Assembly (NCBI RefSeq): GCF_000143535.2
Contig: NC_037326.1
Location: 1 to 64,000, forward strand
Reading direction: 5' to 3'
From: Botrytis cinerea B05.10
Taxonomy: Eukaryota; Ascomycota; Leotiomycetes; Helotiales; Sclerotiniaceae
Length of the DNA: 64,000 nt
Part shown: piece after piece, positions 10,662-20,835 of the stretch
Layout of the letters: the number at the start of each line of letters is the position of its first letter
Numbering within the stretch: position 1 is the first letter of the stretch
The notes under the pieces: generated by a model
Seen by the model: the letters and a program-made list of their open reading frames with translations, nothing else
Databases searched by the model: none
Told to the model about the DNA's origin: nothing
Program-made: the position numbers and the translations under genes

Positions 10662-11770
10662 GATGGTAGATTAAAACAAAACAAAGAAGAACTGATATTG
10701 GGAATGAAATAAATTTATTTACTGCTAAGTATGACTTCAGTTGATTTTAATATAGCAGGATATCAAGATCCGGAAACCATATGTCAAATATAAAGGCTTT
10801 CCGTGGAGTTCCGTTGCTAAGGTCTCAAGACCAGACAAGGAATAGTAGAAAGGACTCAAAACTAGAGAAATTTCAGGGTCACATTTAGGTTACAATGATT
10901 GCAACTCACTACCATTTTTGTGATCGTTAAAATCGCGATTGATATATTGCTGAACAGTACTCGCTGTGATATTTTTGATACGGGCCGAAATACGCAGTCT
11001 TCCATATTGTTACCACCATCTCACAAAAGACAAAGAGTAAGCAGACTGTATCGGGCGCTTCATGCACACTGCATCACATGCATAAACGGAGATAATGGCT
11101 GAAAGTGGTGAGAGATGCAGATTTGATAAGAATATATGCTTGTGAGGGGCACAGATGAGGCGAGGAATGCAGAAGCAGGGAGAGGCACAGATAGAATGAA
11201 GGTTCAAGTGGGGTCGGTTGAAGCAACGTTGATACGACCACAAGTAGGGATTTATATATTAAGAAAATACTACGGCATGAACAGTACGGCATGGACAGGG
11301 TGTTGCTATTTGGGGCGATTGAAATAGCGACACGACAATTGAGATTAAACCTAATAAGGAACCATGGAAAATCCAAATACAAATAAGAGTTCTCTAATAA
11401 AATGCTAGACCTAATAAGTGTTACAACAGATTAGTAACAGGCTGAAAAATCACGCGCATATAGGCTATGATAGTTGTAGGAAACCTAAGATTATGAGTAT
11501 AAATCCTAAAATAATGATTCTAGGAAAAACAATAATATAGCAAACAAAAATGACTTCGATAGAATTAATTTTAGAATCGTTTTTCTACAAACTTATTAAT
11601 ATAATAATATAAAAGAGTAGAAGATAGTAGAAGTTAAACGAGAAAAGTCTTCATATATACTATAGTTAATCTAGTAGCTATATATAGTGAATAGAGATAA
11701 ATTAATTTATAGCGATAGCGAGGTGCGCGGATACATTTGAGGTAATTCTATATAATATAGAGATCAAGTT
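10662..11770. other. Spacer upstream of the rhodopsin-domain gene
   Basis: About 1.1 kb holding the promoter of the gene to its left. Bases 11000-11330 are of mixed composition with a purine-rich stretch (11130-11230), but frames there are short and lack protein-like composition on both strands. From about 11500 the base composition falls to the AT-rich background. Confidence 0.45.
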
Positions 11771-11778
11771 AAGAGAAT

Positions 11779-11937
11779 GTGTAACGGAAATAGCCTGCCA
11801 GTATCACATGCACCTAGCACGTGTTGATCTCCTCTTTACCGAGGCAAGGAGACTAGTGCACCACAACGGAGCTCAGTAGTGGATCATGATGTTACTACTG
11901 ATCCACTACTCCTATAATCGGAGGCTAGAGCCTGAAT
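11779..11937 (+). repeat. Dispersed repeat (copy less decayed than its match at ~38770-38925)
   Basis: The segment starts TGTAACGGAAATAGCC and runs to the target site of the solo LTR. It matches about 38770-38915, where most CA/CG sites have changed to TA. It contains a 12-bp perfect inverted repeat (AGTAGTGGATCA at 11875 and TGATCCACTACT at 11899). The matching copy continues on both sides of the LTR insertion point. Confidence 0.65.
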
Positions 11938-12820
11938 TGTTACAAAGGATTAGTAACAGGCTGTAGAATCACTAACTTATAGGCTATAATGATATTATAG
12001 ACCTCAGTGATTCAGCTACAGTATGCTGCGGGATACTATGCACCTAAGGGAGCCTTAGGTATATATATAATATTAGTTATAGAATACCCTAAATCATAGA
12101 ATATAGTTTCTAGGATAATAGATTCTAGGAAAGATAGAATATAATAAATAAAAAGAGCCTTATTAGAATTAATAATATTCTAAAGAATTAGTTTTAAAGT
12201 AGAAGAATAAGTTAGAATAATAGGAATTATAGAACAAGTATTATATAATTAAATACCAATCGACTTATTAATTGATTTCAATATAGGAATTTAGATAAGG
12301 AATGGATTTTATTATAATATAGAGCTTTGTATTTAAAAACAATAATTAATTTTATATATTCGTAGTAGTAAACGAAGTGGAAATGTACTCTATATATATA
12401 TTATTTAATTATATATCTTTATAATGAGTCATTTTCATATTTATAGATTTATAAAACCTCTTCTAATTAATTATAAATAATAAATTAATACTGAAACAGA
12501 GTTGTTTGATTGATGAAGCTATGAGATTAAAATCTTAGTATTCTTGATTAGTAAACTACTAGATTATATAAGAGCTGGTCTTTATAAAGATTAAAAAATT
12601 AAAATTAAAATTTTATATATTTCAAAAATTAAAAAAAAAAAAAAAAAAGCTATTATGAATCTATAATCTGAAAAATTCTTTTTCCCCGATGACTAGTTAT
12701 TATAGTTAAAAAATTATGATTAGTTATAATCTTATTGACTTCTTATTTGAAATCTAGTTTAAACTATTTCGAAAGATTTCAAAATACTTTCATATGATTC
12801 TAGAGGCAGCTCCTGTAATA
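11938..12820 (+). mobile_element. Solo LTR with 5-bp target duplication TGAAT, carrying a nested repeat
   Basis: The LTR starts TGTTAC and ends GTAATA (decayed GTAACA). TGAAT lies directly before it (11933-11937) and directly after it (12821-12825). The related sequence at about 38905-38925 lacks the LTR, so it shows the empty site. Without the nested insert (about 12354-12696) the LTR is about 540 bp, like the copies at 833 and 20146. It is of the same family as the complete element at 42099-48737. Confidence 0.88.
12354..12696 (+). mobile_element. Nested non-autonomous repeat with asymmetric ends
   Basis: This roughly 340-bp insert interrupts the solo LTR. The left end resembles TTCGTAAAAGCAAACGAAG, and the right end is TCTGAAAAATTC followed by CCCCGATGACTAG. 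The two ends are not inverted copies of each other. The same pair of ends, in the same order, occurs at 58529-58915, 62650-63542, 55373-56167 and, on the other strand, at 59637-60381. Confidence 0.7.
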
Positions 12821-12850
12821 TGAATACTATTTATATTGTGAGAGTAAAAG

Positions 12851-12872
12851 CACGTGACCTCAAGGTCACGTG
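12851..12872. promoter_or_regulatory. Perfect 10-bp palindrome with CACGTG at both ends
   Basis: CACGTGACCT is followed after two bases (CA) by AGGTCACGTG. Both arms carry the E-box CACGTG bound by bHLH factors. It survives unmutated within AT-rich DNA, and no gene starts within 1 kb. It may be a transposon-borne promoter or hairpin. Confidence 0.4.
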
Positions 12873-13009
12873 TTACCAACATTTAGTATTTATAGCTTCA
12901 CTTCTATAGTCCTAAAAATATCATCGAATTTTCTACCTTTCAAATTGACTCCTGAAGAATTGAATAATCAACTCTTATCGTCTCGCTCACCTCACTATCG
13001 TAATATAGT

Positions 13010-13339
13010 AATTCACGTCATTTGATATATAACTTTATGATCAGAGTTTAGAAAGTAATAAAAATAATATATTTGAAAAGCGTATAATAAACTCCAATAG
13101 AATATATCTTTAATAACTAATTTATATTTTTTCAAAAAGTTATATACTGAATTGAAGTTTTATAATAATTTAACTTCCTCATTAATTAAAACAATTCTGT
13201 CCTAGTATTAGTATATTACTTATAACTAATCAAAAAGCATTTTATAAATCTATAAATGTAAAAATTATCTACTATAAAGATATATAATTACATAATATAT
13301 AAGTACATTTCTACTTCGTTAGCTTCTATAAATCTATAA
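13010..13339 (-). repeat. Asymmetric-ended repeat family, minus-strand copy
   Basis: Reverse complement of the family left end: AAGTACATTTCTACTTCG then TTAGCTTCTATAAATC near 13310-13339, preceded by the shared stretch with ATTAGTATATTACTTATAA. The interior matches 57960-58200. It is AT-rich and non-coding. Confidence 0.6.
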
Positions 13340-13499
13340 AGCTTACAATTATAAAATAAATAAATAAATATAACGATTATAAGATTTCAAAAGAAGATTA
13401 TATATCAACAATACAGACTTATTATATTATTAAAATATTATATGAGCCTTTTTATTAATCAGAATAATCCTATTTTAATATCAATGTATTATTTATAAC

Positions 13500-13797
13500 T
13501 AATCTATAATTTAACCTCCTTATTAATCGAAACAATCTTATTCTAACATTAGTATATTACTTATAACTAATCAAAAGGGGTTTTATAAATCTACAAATAT
13601 AAAAATGTCTTAGTATAGAGATATATGATTACATAATACCTTGTCAGAGATGATCCACTTTACTATTAACCTATAAAAGTGTGAAGTGTTTCGAATGCTT
13701 CCGAAATAGTGGATCTACTATATATACCCAATCAGGTGATCGCTCCCTGACATATATAAAGTACATTTCTACTTGATTTGCTTTTACAAATTCATAA
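13500..13797 (-). repeat. Asymmetric-ended repeat family, second minus-strand copy with a nested insert
   Basis: It repeats the 13160-13339 sequence but is interrupted by the small element at 13642-13752. The interruption falls between TACATAAT and TAAAGTACATTT, which are contiguous in the copy ending at 13339. Confidence 0.6.
13642..13752. mobile_element. Small 111-bp element bounded by TGTCAG / CTGACA
   Basis: It starts TGTCAG and ends CTGACA, sits inside another repeat, and carries internal inverted segments (GATCCACT and AGTGGATC). The TGT...ACA ends suggest a mini-LTR, but a target duplication is not clear. A related end (CAGG-N6-GATCCCTGATA) occurs at about 40404-40423. Confidence 0.5.
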
Positions 13798-14174
13798 GAA
13801 GAGAAACTATAAATACTTAATAACAATGTTATATAACTATTAAGTTATATTTTTTCGTATACATTAAATAATAAGATCTCCATTTGAAAATCGTCGATTA
13901 TTTGAAGAGTCTATAGAAACATTAAATAGAAAGTATATCATTAGTCTATATATCTCTAATATAAAGTATCGAGTAGGTACTAATTCTTCAAGTATATCAA
14001 ATATAGATTTATAAGTTTTCTTCTGAAAAAGTTCTCTATAAACAGGAAAACAGGCAAGATTTATTTTGACCCTCTTTATAGAATTCATATTATTGATAAT
14101 CATCGCGAAAGCTACCAAGAAAAACTGTTCATTCTTTAATATCAACAGGGAAACTCTCAAACCCTTTTACATAA

Positions 14175-15226
14175 TCATTTGGAACTTTCCACTTTCAAGA
14201 TGAGATCTTCTAGCTGCTCAGCGACAAACGGCGGGTTGTCTTTATGAACAAAGTGTCCACACCCTGGTGCGATGATTGGCCCCTTGGCCCTGTCCTGATC
14301 AGTGAGTTTACAAAGGTCTTCATTGTACTTTTCCCACATTCTGTTTCATATTAGCCAAATTTCTGATTGAGAAATGAGCGTTCACTTACGGTTGAGTATA
14401 CATAGCAGCCATGCCCAAAGGAACCTTTAACATTGCCCACTCCTCCTTTGAGAATTGTTCGAGCTCATGACCCACAACAGTTATCCAAGGACCTTTGTCT
14501 GAAGTCTTTGATCCTTTGAGCTTGGGCTCTGACGGGTTCGGTAGAATGGTCTTAATGTCTCGGCGGTCAAAACCTTCGCCGTTTTTTGAAGTTGGGGCAA
14601 ATATTGATGTCATCTTGGTGTAGGCGGCCTCGTATACTTCAAGCGAAGTGCCAGGAGGAGTCATTCTTTCCAGATCAAAAGATGGGTCCTTCGGATTAGG
14701 CCATATCATGGCGTAGTCAGTATTCCCAGGGTTCGAGTCAAGGAACAAGATCCCTTCGACAATTTTTGGATATCTATATCAGACGATAATGGTTAGTCGC
14801 ATCGCAGGTGGGGGGATATGGATTTATTGTCTGTTACCTGTCAGCGTATCTTCGCGCGACGTGTGCGCCTATGCTGTTGTTCACAAAGACGATACGTGAT
14901 GAACGATCAGGTGAAACAGTTTGAATCAATTCTTGAAGATCGTCGGTAACATCATCCAAAGTGTGCGCATAGCCAGGATCTTTGTTCGGCAAGCTTTCGC
15001 GCGGATCCTTTGGAGAAGCGCCTTGGCCATAGCGATCGTAAGTAAGTATCCATGGCTTTGGGGAGATATTTGACTGCTGAATGAGCTCAATAGTTGGTCT
15101 CCAGCTGGTTTGGGCAAGCCCAAGACCATTAAGGCAGACTACAAGAAGACTGCTAGCTGCATCTCCTTGAAAGAGCTCATACGCAACAGGGGCGTCTGGC
15201 TTGGAACGGAAAATTGCAGTAGGCAT
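14175..15226 (-). CDS. Alpha/beta-hydrolase fold enzyme
   Basis: Three exons on the minus strand: 15226-14838, 14773-14390 and 14340-14175, giving 312 residues. Introns are 64 and 49 bp with GTAACA and GTAAGT donors; the first has a CTAAC branch point. Features are LLVVCLNGLGLAQTSW (residues 27-42) with the oxyanion loop, ILTYDRYGQGAS (60-71), the nucleophile elbow VNNSIGAHVARRYA (115-128) with Ser118, and a C-terminal His in GCGHFVHKDNPP. The elbow is N-x-S-x-G rather than the common G-x-S-x-G. There is no signal peptide or transmembrane segment, so it is probably cytosolic. It is divergent from the A-T enzyme, across 1.85 kb, so the two could be co-regulated and it could act as a release or processing esterase/thioesterase for that enzyme; this is inference. 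Confidence 0.88.
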
Positions 15227-16787
15227 GGTAGATTAGAAAAATGTCTTTGGAAGAAAAATTGATGAAAGTTGTTGTTTCTATGATGCTTTCAATATCAGTG
15301 CTATGGTGAAAAGATGAAAGGGCCAACTTCGGTTCAAATAAGAAAAATACGTCGTGTCGTATTGGACAAGCAATCGTCCAATTCCCCTCTCTATATTTAA
15401 TGGGTAAATATTCTCCGGAATTTCACATGTGTCAAGAAAGTAGAATTCGATGAGATTCCATGCGGCAAAGGCCTTCCAACCGATTACGAGTGTGTATAAT
15501 ATACCCTGGGTTATAAAAACAATACAACGTTATCAAGAGGGTGCATATCGGCTTACGGACTTAGCCCCACCCATTGACCTCGCTCCTGAAGAGGCATACT
15601 GAAGCACAAATAACGAGGTAGGGAATAATCAGCTCATCAATAGTTGGTTCTTCAAGCGATTGATTAGAAAACAAATTATTCTTATGACATTGTCATACCA
15701 ATCAAAGCTTACAGTATAATTAACATTATCAAATATTATCCGCTTATTGATTTCGGTGAGAAATATCACTAAAATCTTACCCGGACCATTCGCTTTCCCT
15801 GGTTCAGAACTAGTTAGCCGCTAGAAGAACTGAACATTACCGGGAATCTTTCAGCTAGATCCGTTATCTCCACCCCCACAAAGCTTCATATTCAAGCAAA
15901 TTATAAACCAAAATGCCTAGACTGCCGAGACTGCACAACGGGTACTCCCGAGGCAGATAATTAACCCGACGAATAATCGATAAATTCTATCGAATGATTT
16001 GTGTGTTAATTATCTTCAAATGCTTGCATTTAACTTAGATTTGATGATACCTACATAAATTTATAACTTATATGCAATGACTTAATATAATAACAAAAAT
16101 GAAGAATGTGTATATTACATACACATCCGCAATTGATTCATTTCTTCACAATTGAATGAACAATTGATAGATAAGATTATTTGCACAAAACGTGTAATTT
16201 CAGACCCTTGATAGTTAATCTATTGGGTAAATAAAACCTGCAATGGGTCACATTGTCAAAGTATCAGACGGCCAGCATTAATGCTACTCATTGCCAAGTT
16301 TATATTGAGCACTTATCTCAAAAGTTTGATAAGTTACCGTAAATAGGAATTGGAGATGCCTATTTTAGGATGGGCCTAACAGCCTACAGGCTCTTGCATG
16401 AGATAACCCTGACGAATACAGCAAGTCCGATCAGATTGCAACCGACAACCTACCCCTCTATAGTTGGGCCCCTATGTGAGTCCTACACCATCTCACAGAT
16501 TAAACAGCTCGGTGAGCAAGAATGATTTTATCGAACACCTCCTCGTTCCACTCCCACTTGCCCAATCTCACCTCGTATCCTGAAGCAGAAGTTGGCTAAT
16601 CCAGCAGATTACAACCCCGAGAGAGATGACTCGAGATTCATGTTATGACTAGGATACCTAGATGCTCCCATGTCAATCAGAAAATCCTCGTATCTGCACA
16701 ATTCTCATTCAATATCACTGAGAGGGTGGGCAAAGCGGTAGAATCCAAGTCGAGTAAGAAAATATTATCTCCTGCGACTTAGATTGT

Positions 16788-16802
16788 CGGCCAAGAAGTC
16801 GG
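16788..16802 (+). promoter_or_regulatory. CGG-N9-CGG, possible Zn2Cys6 factor site
   Basis: CGG, nine bases, CGG as a direct repeat, 273 bp upstream of the A-T enzyme start. Zn2Cys6 regulators bind paired CGG triplets. A single site of this kind can arise by chance, and no regulator gene is in the window. Confidence 0.25.
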
Positions 16803-17010
16803 CATCCTCAGCATAGGGCTGCGTGGAAGAATTCTGTTTACCCTAGCTTTGCAGCCTCGGCAAACTAATAATGTGTGTGAAACGCGGTAGAGATATCACT
16901 AATGGTAGTGTCTACATCATGATTTCTGTAATGTGTATTTCAAGGGGTGCTTTGATCCAGGAACATCAGGATAAGTTGGCTCTACAGGATCGTAAGGGTA
17001 GTTTCAATAT

Positions 17011-17020
17011 CATATATAAA
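17011..17020 (+). promoter_or_regulatory. TATA-like element of the A-T enzyme gene
   Basis: CATATATAAA lies about 60 bp before the ATG at 17075, a normal spacing for a fungal TATA box. Confidence 0.4.
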
Positions 17021-17074
17021 TACTCAATTGAGCATTAAGTCCAAAATCGTAACTCATCAGTCACTTTGTTCAAG

Positions 17075-19390
17075 ATGTCGAAAGAAGTTCAGAGTTCTCA
17101 GTCAGAATGGCGAACATCTTTGCCCCAATATGGAAGGCGTCTACCACCTGCACTTCTGGACGAGATCGCAGCAGAGGATCCAGAACGTGTCCTATATTCA
17201 ATTGCGAGGACTGAAAATATGCGAGATGGTTTTCGAGATATCAATTACAAAACAGTTGCAAATGCCGTAAATCGCTGCGCTCACTGGCTGAGACAAACGC
17301 TTGGGACTGAAAAATCTCGGGTTTTCTGTTATTTGGGGCCCCTCGATCCGCGATACATGATTTTGGTAATGGCTGCTCCAAAGGCGGGTCATATTGTGAG
17401 TGACCTACTCCGTTTTCGAGCCATTAGCTGACAAAAAGATTTCAAGGCTTTCTTTACCTCCCACCGAAACAGTCTCGAGGCACATATATCGTTAGTTCAA
17501 CGAACTGGTTGCTCTGCCCTGCTTCAATCGAACGAATCATTACCCATTGCTCGCCGTATTTTACAAGGTTGGCCGATGGAAAAGATTACAACCCCAAACT
17601 TAGACTATTTTCTGGACGAGCAGCGTGTCGATGTCATTCCATTTGAAAAACCGTTTGAAGAAATCAGAGATGAGCCTTTCTGCATTCTCCATACGTCTGG
17701 GTCGACTGGAATTCCAAAGCCCGTGCCAATCACTTATGGTTCTTACGGTGGCATGGACTCCCAGCTTCTGATACCATCACTTGGTCACAAACCCACATTT
17801 CTGAGTTATGTTCAAGGGAAAAGAGTGTTCTTCGCTCTGCCAGTATTTCATGCCGCAAGTCTCAATTGGACTGTGGGAATCGCTTTATTTGCCGGAGTTA
17901 TCTGTGTACTGCCTCCCCCATTGCCGCTCACAGCCGACCTGGCTAGCCAAATATTTCAATATTCCGATTCCTATGGAGCAATAATGGCACCCTCACTTGT
18001 CATAGATTGCTATAACAATGATAAATATTGTGTAAAAATGCTCCAGAATCTGAAATTCATTGTATACGGAGGTGGAATGATACCAGAAGAGATCGGAGAC
18101 GTTCTTTGCCAGAGAATCACACTTACCACTTTGATGGGGTCTTGCGAAACAGCTCTGCTTCCCCACCAGTTGCTTGACGACCCTCGGGACTGGGAATACA
18201 TCTCTCTAAGCCCACTTCTCGGTTATACATTCAAAGATGATCGTGACGGGTTAGGAAACTTGACTATTATAAGAGAAAAGGAGTATGAACTACACCAAGG
18301 GGTATTTTCAACGTTCCCACATAAGGAAGAACATTCTTTGGGCGATTTATTTGAGCCCCATCCTCTGAAACCTGGATTATGGCGCTTTAGAGCACGAGCA
18401 GACGATATAATCTCTTTCACAACGGCAGAAAAACTGAATCCTTCCACCATGGAAAGTACCATTCAGGCAAATCCGCTTGTCTTGTCAGCAGTTATTGGAG
18501 GCCAAGGCCAATTTCAAGCGTCCCTTCTCCTTGAGCCACGCGAATACCCCCAGAATTCTACGGAAGAGCAGGCTTTCCTCGATCAAGTGTGGCCTAGCAT
18601 TGTTCAAGCTAACCGCAACTGCCCAGCCCATGGCCGCATCATGAAGGGATTCGTGATGCTTACAGACCCTGCAAAGCCTCTCCCACGTGCAAGTAAGGAT
18701 ACCGTACAGCGTCATGCGGTATTCAAACTTTATGAGACGGAGTGGAAGTCTCTTTACGAACGGCTAGCTCGATCAACCCAGAGCTCGAAAAAACCTGTGG
18801 TCGAGTCATCAATCTTCCCTGAAAATGCTCATGAGAAGTCGAGCGAAGCAAATAATAGCGCAGTGTTATCTGATAAGATGGCTTTGGCAATTGAAGCTAT
18901 CGTCGAGCAGAAGATTTCTGCAGCTCTTGAACGGTTCGTATCTGCACTAGGGGCAGAAACCAATCAGTTTATCTGTACGGGCTCCTCAATTGCTTACTCT
19001 GTTTCAAAAGAAACAAAGGCTCCGGGTGAGGAAGTCCTTTTGTCAGAGCGAAGCATCGGTACTGTCTTTGGCGTTCAGAACATGACCAACGCCGAGGTCT
19101 TACAATCCAAGAGCTTCGGGAAAACAGCGAACGATCATACAAAAGACATGCTTGCTGGGCGACTACGCCAGATAATCTACAACATACTTGCTGAGAATCT
19201 TGAAGTTGAGGATCTCAAGGATGATACTGATCTCTTTGAAATTGGGGTTGATAGCCTTCAAGTTCTTTCCCTACTCGACGCAATCAATGCATTCATTGTC
19301 AAGTGCGAACAGCCTGTAGAACTCATTGACAAAGAGGCAATCTACTCCAATTCAACTGTTGCGGGTTTAGTGGCATTGATTATTAACTAA
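17075..19390 (+). CDS. NRPS-like adenylate-forming enzyme, adenylation-thiolation (A-T) only
   Basis: Two exons, 17075-17395 and 17447-19390, give 754 residues. The 51-bp intron has a GTGAGT donor, a CTGAC branch point and a TTTCAAG acceptor, and removing it joins KAGHI to AFFTSHRNS. The AMP-binding domain spans about residues 20-560: phosphate-binding loop HTSGSTGIPKPV (189-200), HAASLNW, the aryl/acyl pocket region YGGGMIPEEIGD and LMGSCET, RARADDIISFTTAEKLNP, and the A10-like PRASKDTVQR. A low-complexity linker follows, then a carrier domain with DLFEIGVDSLQVLS, phosphopantetheine Ser710. The core resembles fungal alpha-aminoadipate-reductase-like A-T-R enzymes, but the protein stops about 44 residues after the carrier serine. 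No reductase, thioesterase or condensation domain follows, and downstream DNA quickly becomes repeats. The substrate is presumably a carboxylic or aryl acid, not predictable by eye. The start was chosen at the first ATG in frame, about 60 bp after the TATA-like element. Confidence 0.9.
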
Positions 19391-19448
19391 CAACTTGTTA
19401 GGTGAATGTCAATCACTGAAAATATGATATCTAAACTGATGACTCCTA

Positions 19449-19615
19449 CCCCTTATGCGAGGCATATTTTAATGGGTAAAACATAAGCTCGGACTTTTTT
19501 TGTTTATAAGATTGATTGGATTACTTCATATGAAAGTCAAATTATTAGTAAAAATACATCTGTTAAAACGTATTTTCGTTCTGACTTTAATCTAACCCTT
19601 CTAATATTCTTTTGT
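19449..19615 (+). mobile_element. SINE-like element, copy A
   Basis: It aligns along its length with 19937-20095: shared GCGAGG(C/T)(A/G)T, a run of T/A, AAGCTCGGACTT at the position of a polymerase III B box, then AAGATTGATTGGATTAC and TAGTAAAAATAC(A/G)T. The B box is decayed in this copy. It lies 58 bp after the stop codon of the A-T enzyme. Confidence 0.5.
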
Positions 19616-19936
19616 GATTGTATTTTATTATATATCTCTTTAGTATAGTGAGCGAGCTTATTTATAATATTATCTATTAGATGTTGATTTGTATGTGGTG
19701 CTAGATATATATAATACTAGGTGATAGAAGTGTTGTACAACATTTTTGATATTTACTCTACTATTTGACGGGTGCTGTATTAAGGACTGAATTGGCCTAC
19801 GCTATAATTGTAACTAAAGAAAGTCGAGGAACTGTATAAACACAAGCCAGCAATGGGATCATTCAATTGAAGTATCTCAAAGTCTTTTCTGGGTTTCAAT
19901 GTTTACTATGCGACATCGATTCTTTCTTGATTATCA

Positions 19937-20095
19937 CTTAGGCGAGGTGTGTTTTAACAGGTAAGATATAAGTTCGAATCTTTTTTATTTGTAAAATCGA
20001 TTGGATTACCCTATATAGAGTTTAGATTAATAATAAAAACGTATCTACTAAAAAAAAAATTCATTCTAATCCTAGTCCAATCTTCCTATTACTCT
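19937..20095 (+). mobile_element. SINE-like element, copy B, with intact tRNA-type B box
   Basis: It begins TTAGGCGAGGTG, a weak A-box resemblance, and 32 bp later carries AGTTCGAATC (19971-19980), which matches the polymerase III B box GWTCRANNC. The tail holds an A-run (20050-20058). It is homologous to copy A at roughly three quarters identity by eye. A tRNA-derived SINE is the simplest reading; a decayed tRNA gene is less likely because the copies share about 100 bp beyond the tRNA-like head. Confidence 0.55.
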
Positions 20096-20145
20096 AACTA
20101 TTATTCCTAGGACTTTTTTCATCGTCGTCACTAGTACTAACTCAA
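20096..20145 (+). repeat. Fragment of the CTATTATTCCTAGGA repeat, cut by an LTR
   Basis: CTATTATTCCTAGGACTTTT and the following 35 bp match the starts at 27686/27786 and the minus-strand copy at 2197. The match ends where the LTR at 20146 begins. Confidence 0.55.
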
Positions 20146-20715
20146 TATTACAACGAATTAATAACAGACTATAGAATCACCAATATATAAACTATAATGA
20201 TATTATAGATCTTAATAATTCAATTACAATATATTAAAAAATATTAAATACTTAAAAAAGCTTTAGATATATATATAAATATTAGTTATAGGATATTTTA
20301 AATTATAGAATATAATTTTTAAAACAATATATCCTAGAAAAGATATAATATAATAAGTAAGAATGGTTTTGTTAAAATTAATAATCTTTTAAAGGATTAA
20401 TTTTAAAATAAAATAATAAATTAAAGTATTAGTAATTATAAAGCTAATATTTTATAATAAATAGCTCAAAAACAATAATACTTTAAAAGCAATCGATTAT
20501 TTCAATTATTTAAATAAAATAAAGATTTATATAAAGAATGGATTTTATTATAATATGAAACTTTACATTTAAAAACAATTATTAATTTCATTATTATAAT
20601 TTCAAAAATTACAATCAATTATAATCTTATTAAATTCCTATTTGAAGTCTAGTCTAAACTACTTCAAGAAATCTCTAAACACTCCCACTTGACCCTAGAG
20701 GCAGCTCCTATAATA
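20146..20715 (+). mobile_element. Solo LTR of the Boty-like family, heavily decayed
   Basis: 570 bp from TATTAC to ATAATA (decayed TGTTAC...GTAACA), matching 833-1375 and 11938-12820. The last 70 bp (CCCACTTGACCCTAGAGGCA region) are the least decayed. No internal element sequence lies on either side, so it is solo. Flanking 5-mers (CTCAA and CTTTT) do not match, perhaps through decay. Confidence 0.75.
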
Positions 20716-20835
20716 CTTTTCTTATACAATCATTATTATTTTCTACTCTTTTATACTAATAGAATATATTTTTAGTAATTAGTTTTGTTAGAAGTAGACA
20801 GCAAGTTGTACATATCACTATATTAGTAGAATGTA

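Larger units (their letters stand above)
15227..17074. promoter_or_regulatory. Divergent intergenic region between hydrolase and A-T enzyme genes
   Basis: 1,848 bp of mixed composition must carry both promoters. No repeat boundary and no convincing coding frame were seen. Segments near 15780-16000 and 16500-16870 are relatively G+C-rich and could be remnants of a lost gene, but all frames are short. Confidence 0.5.
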
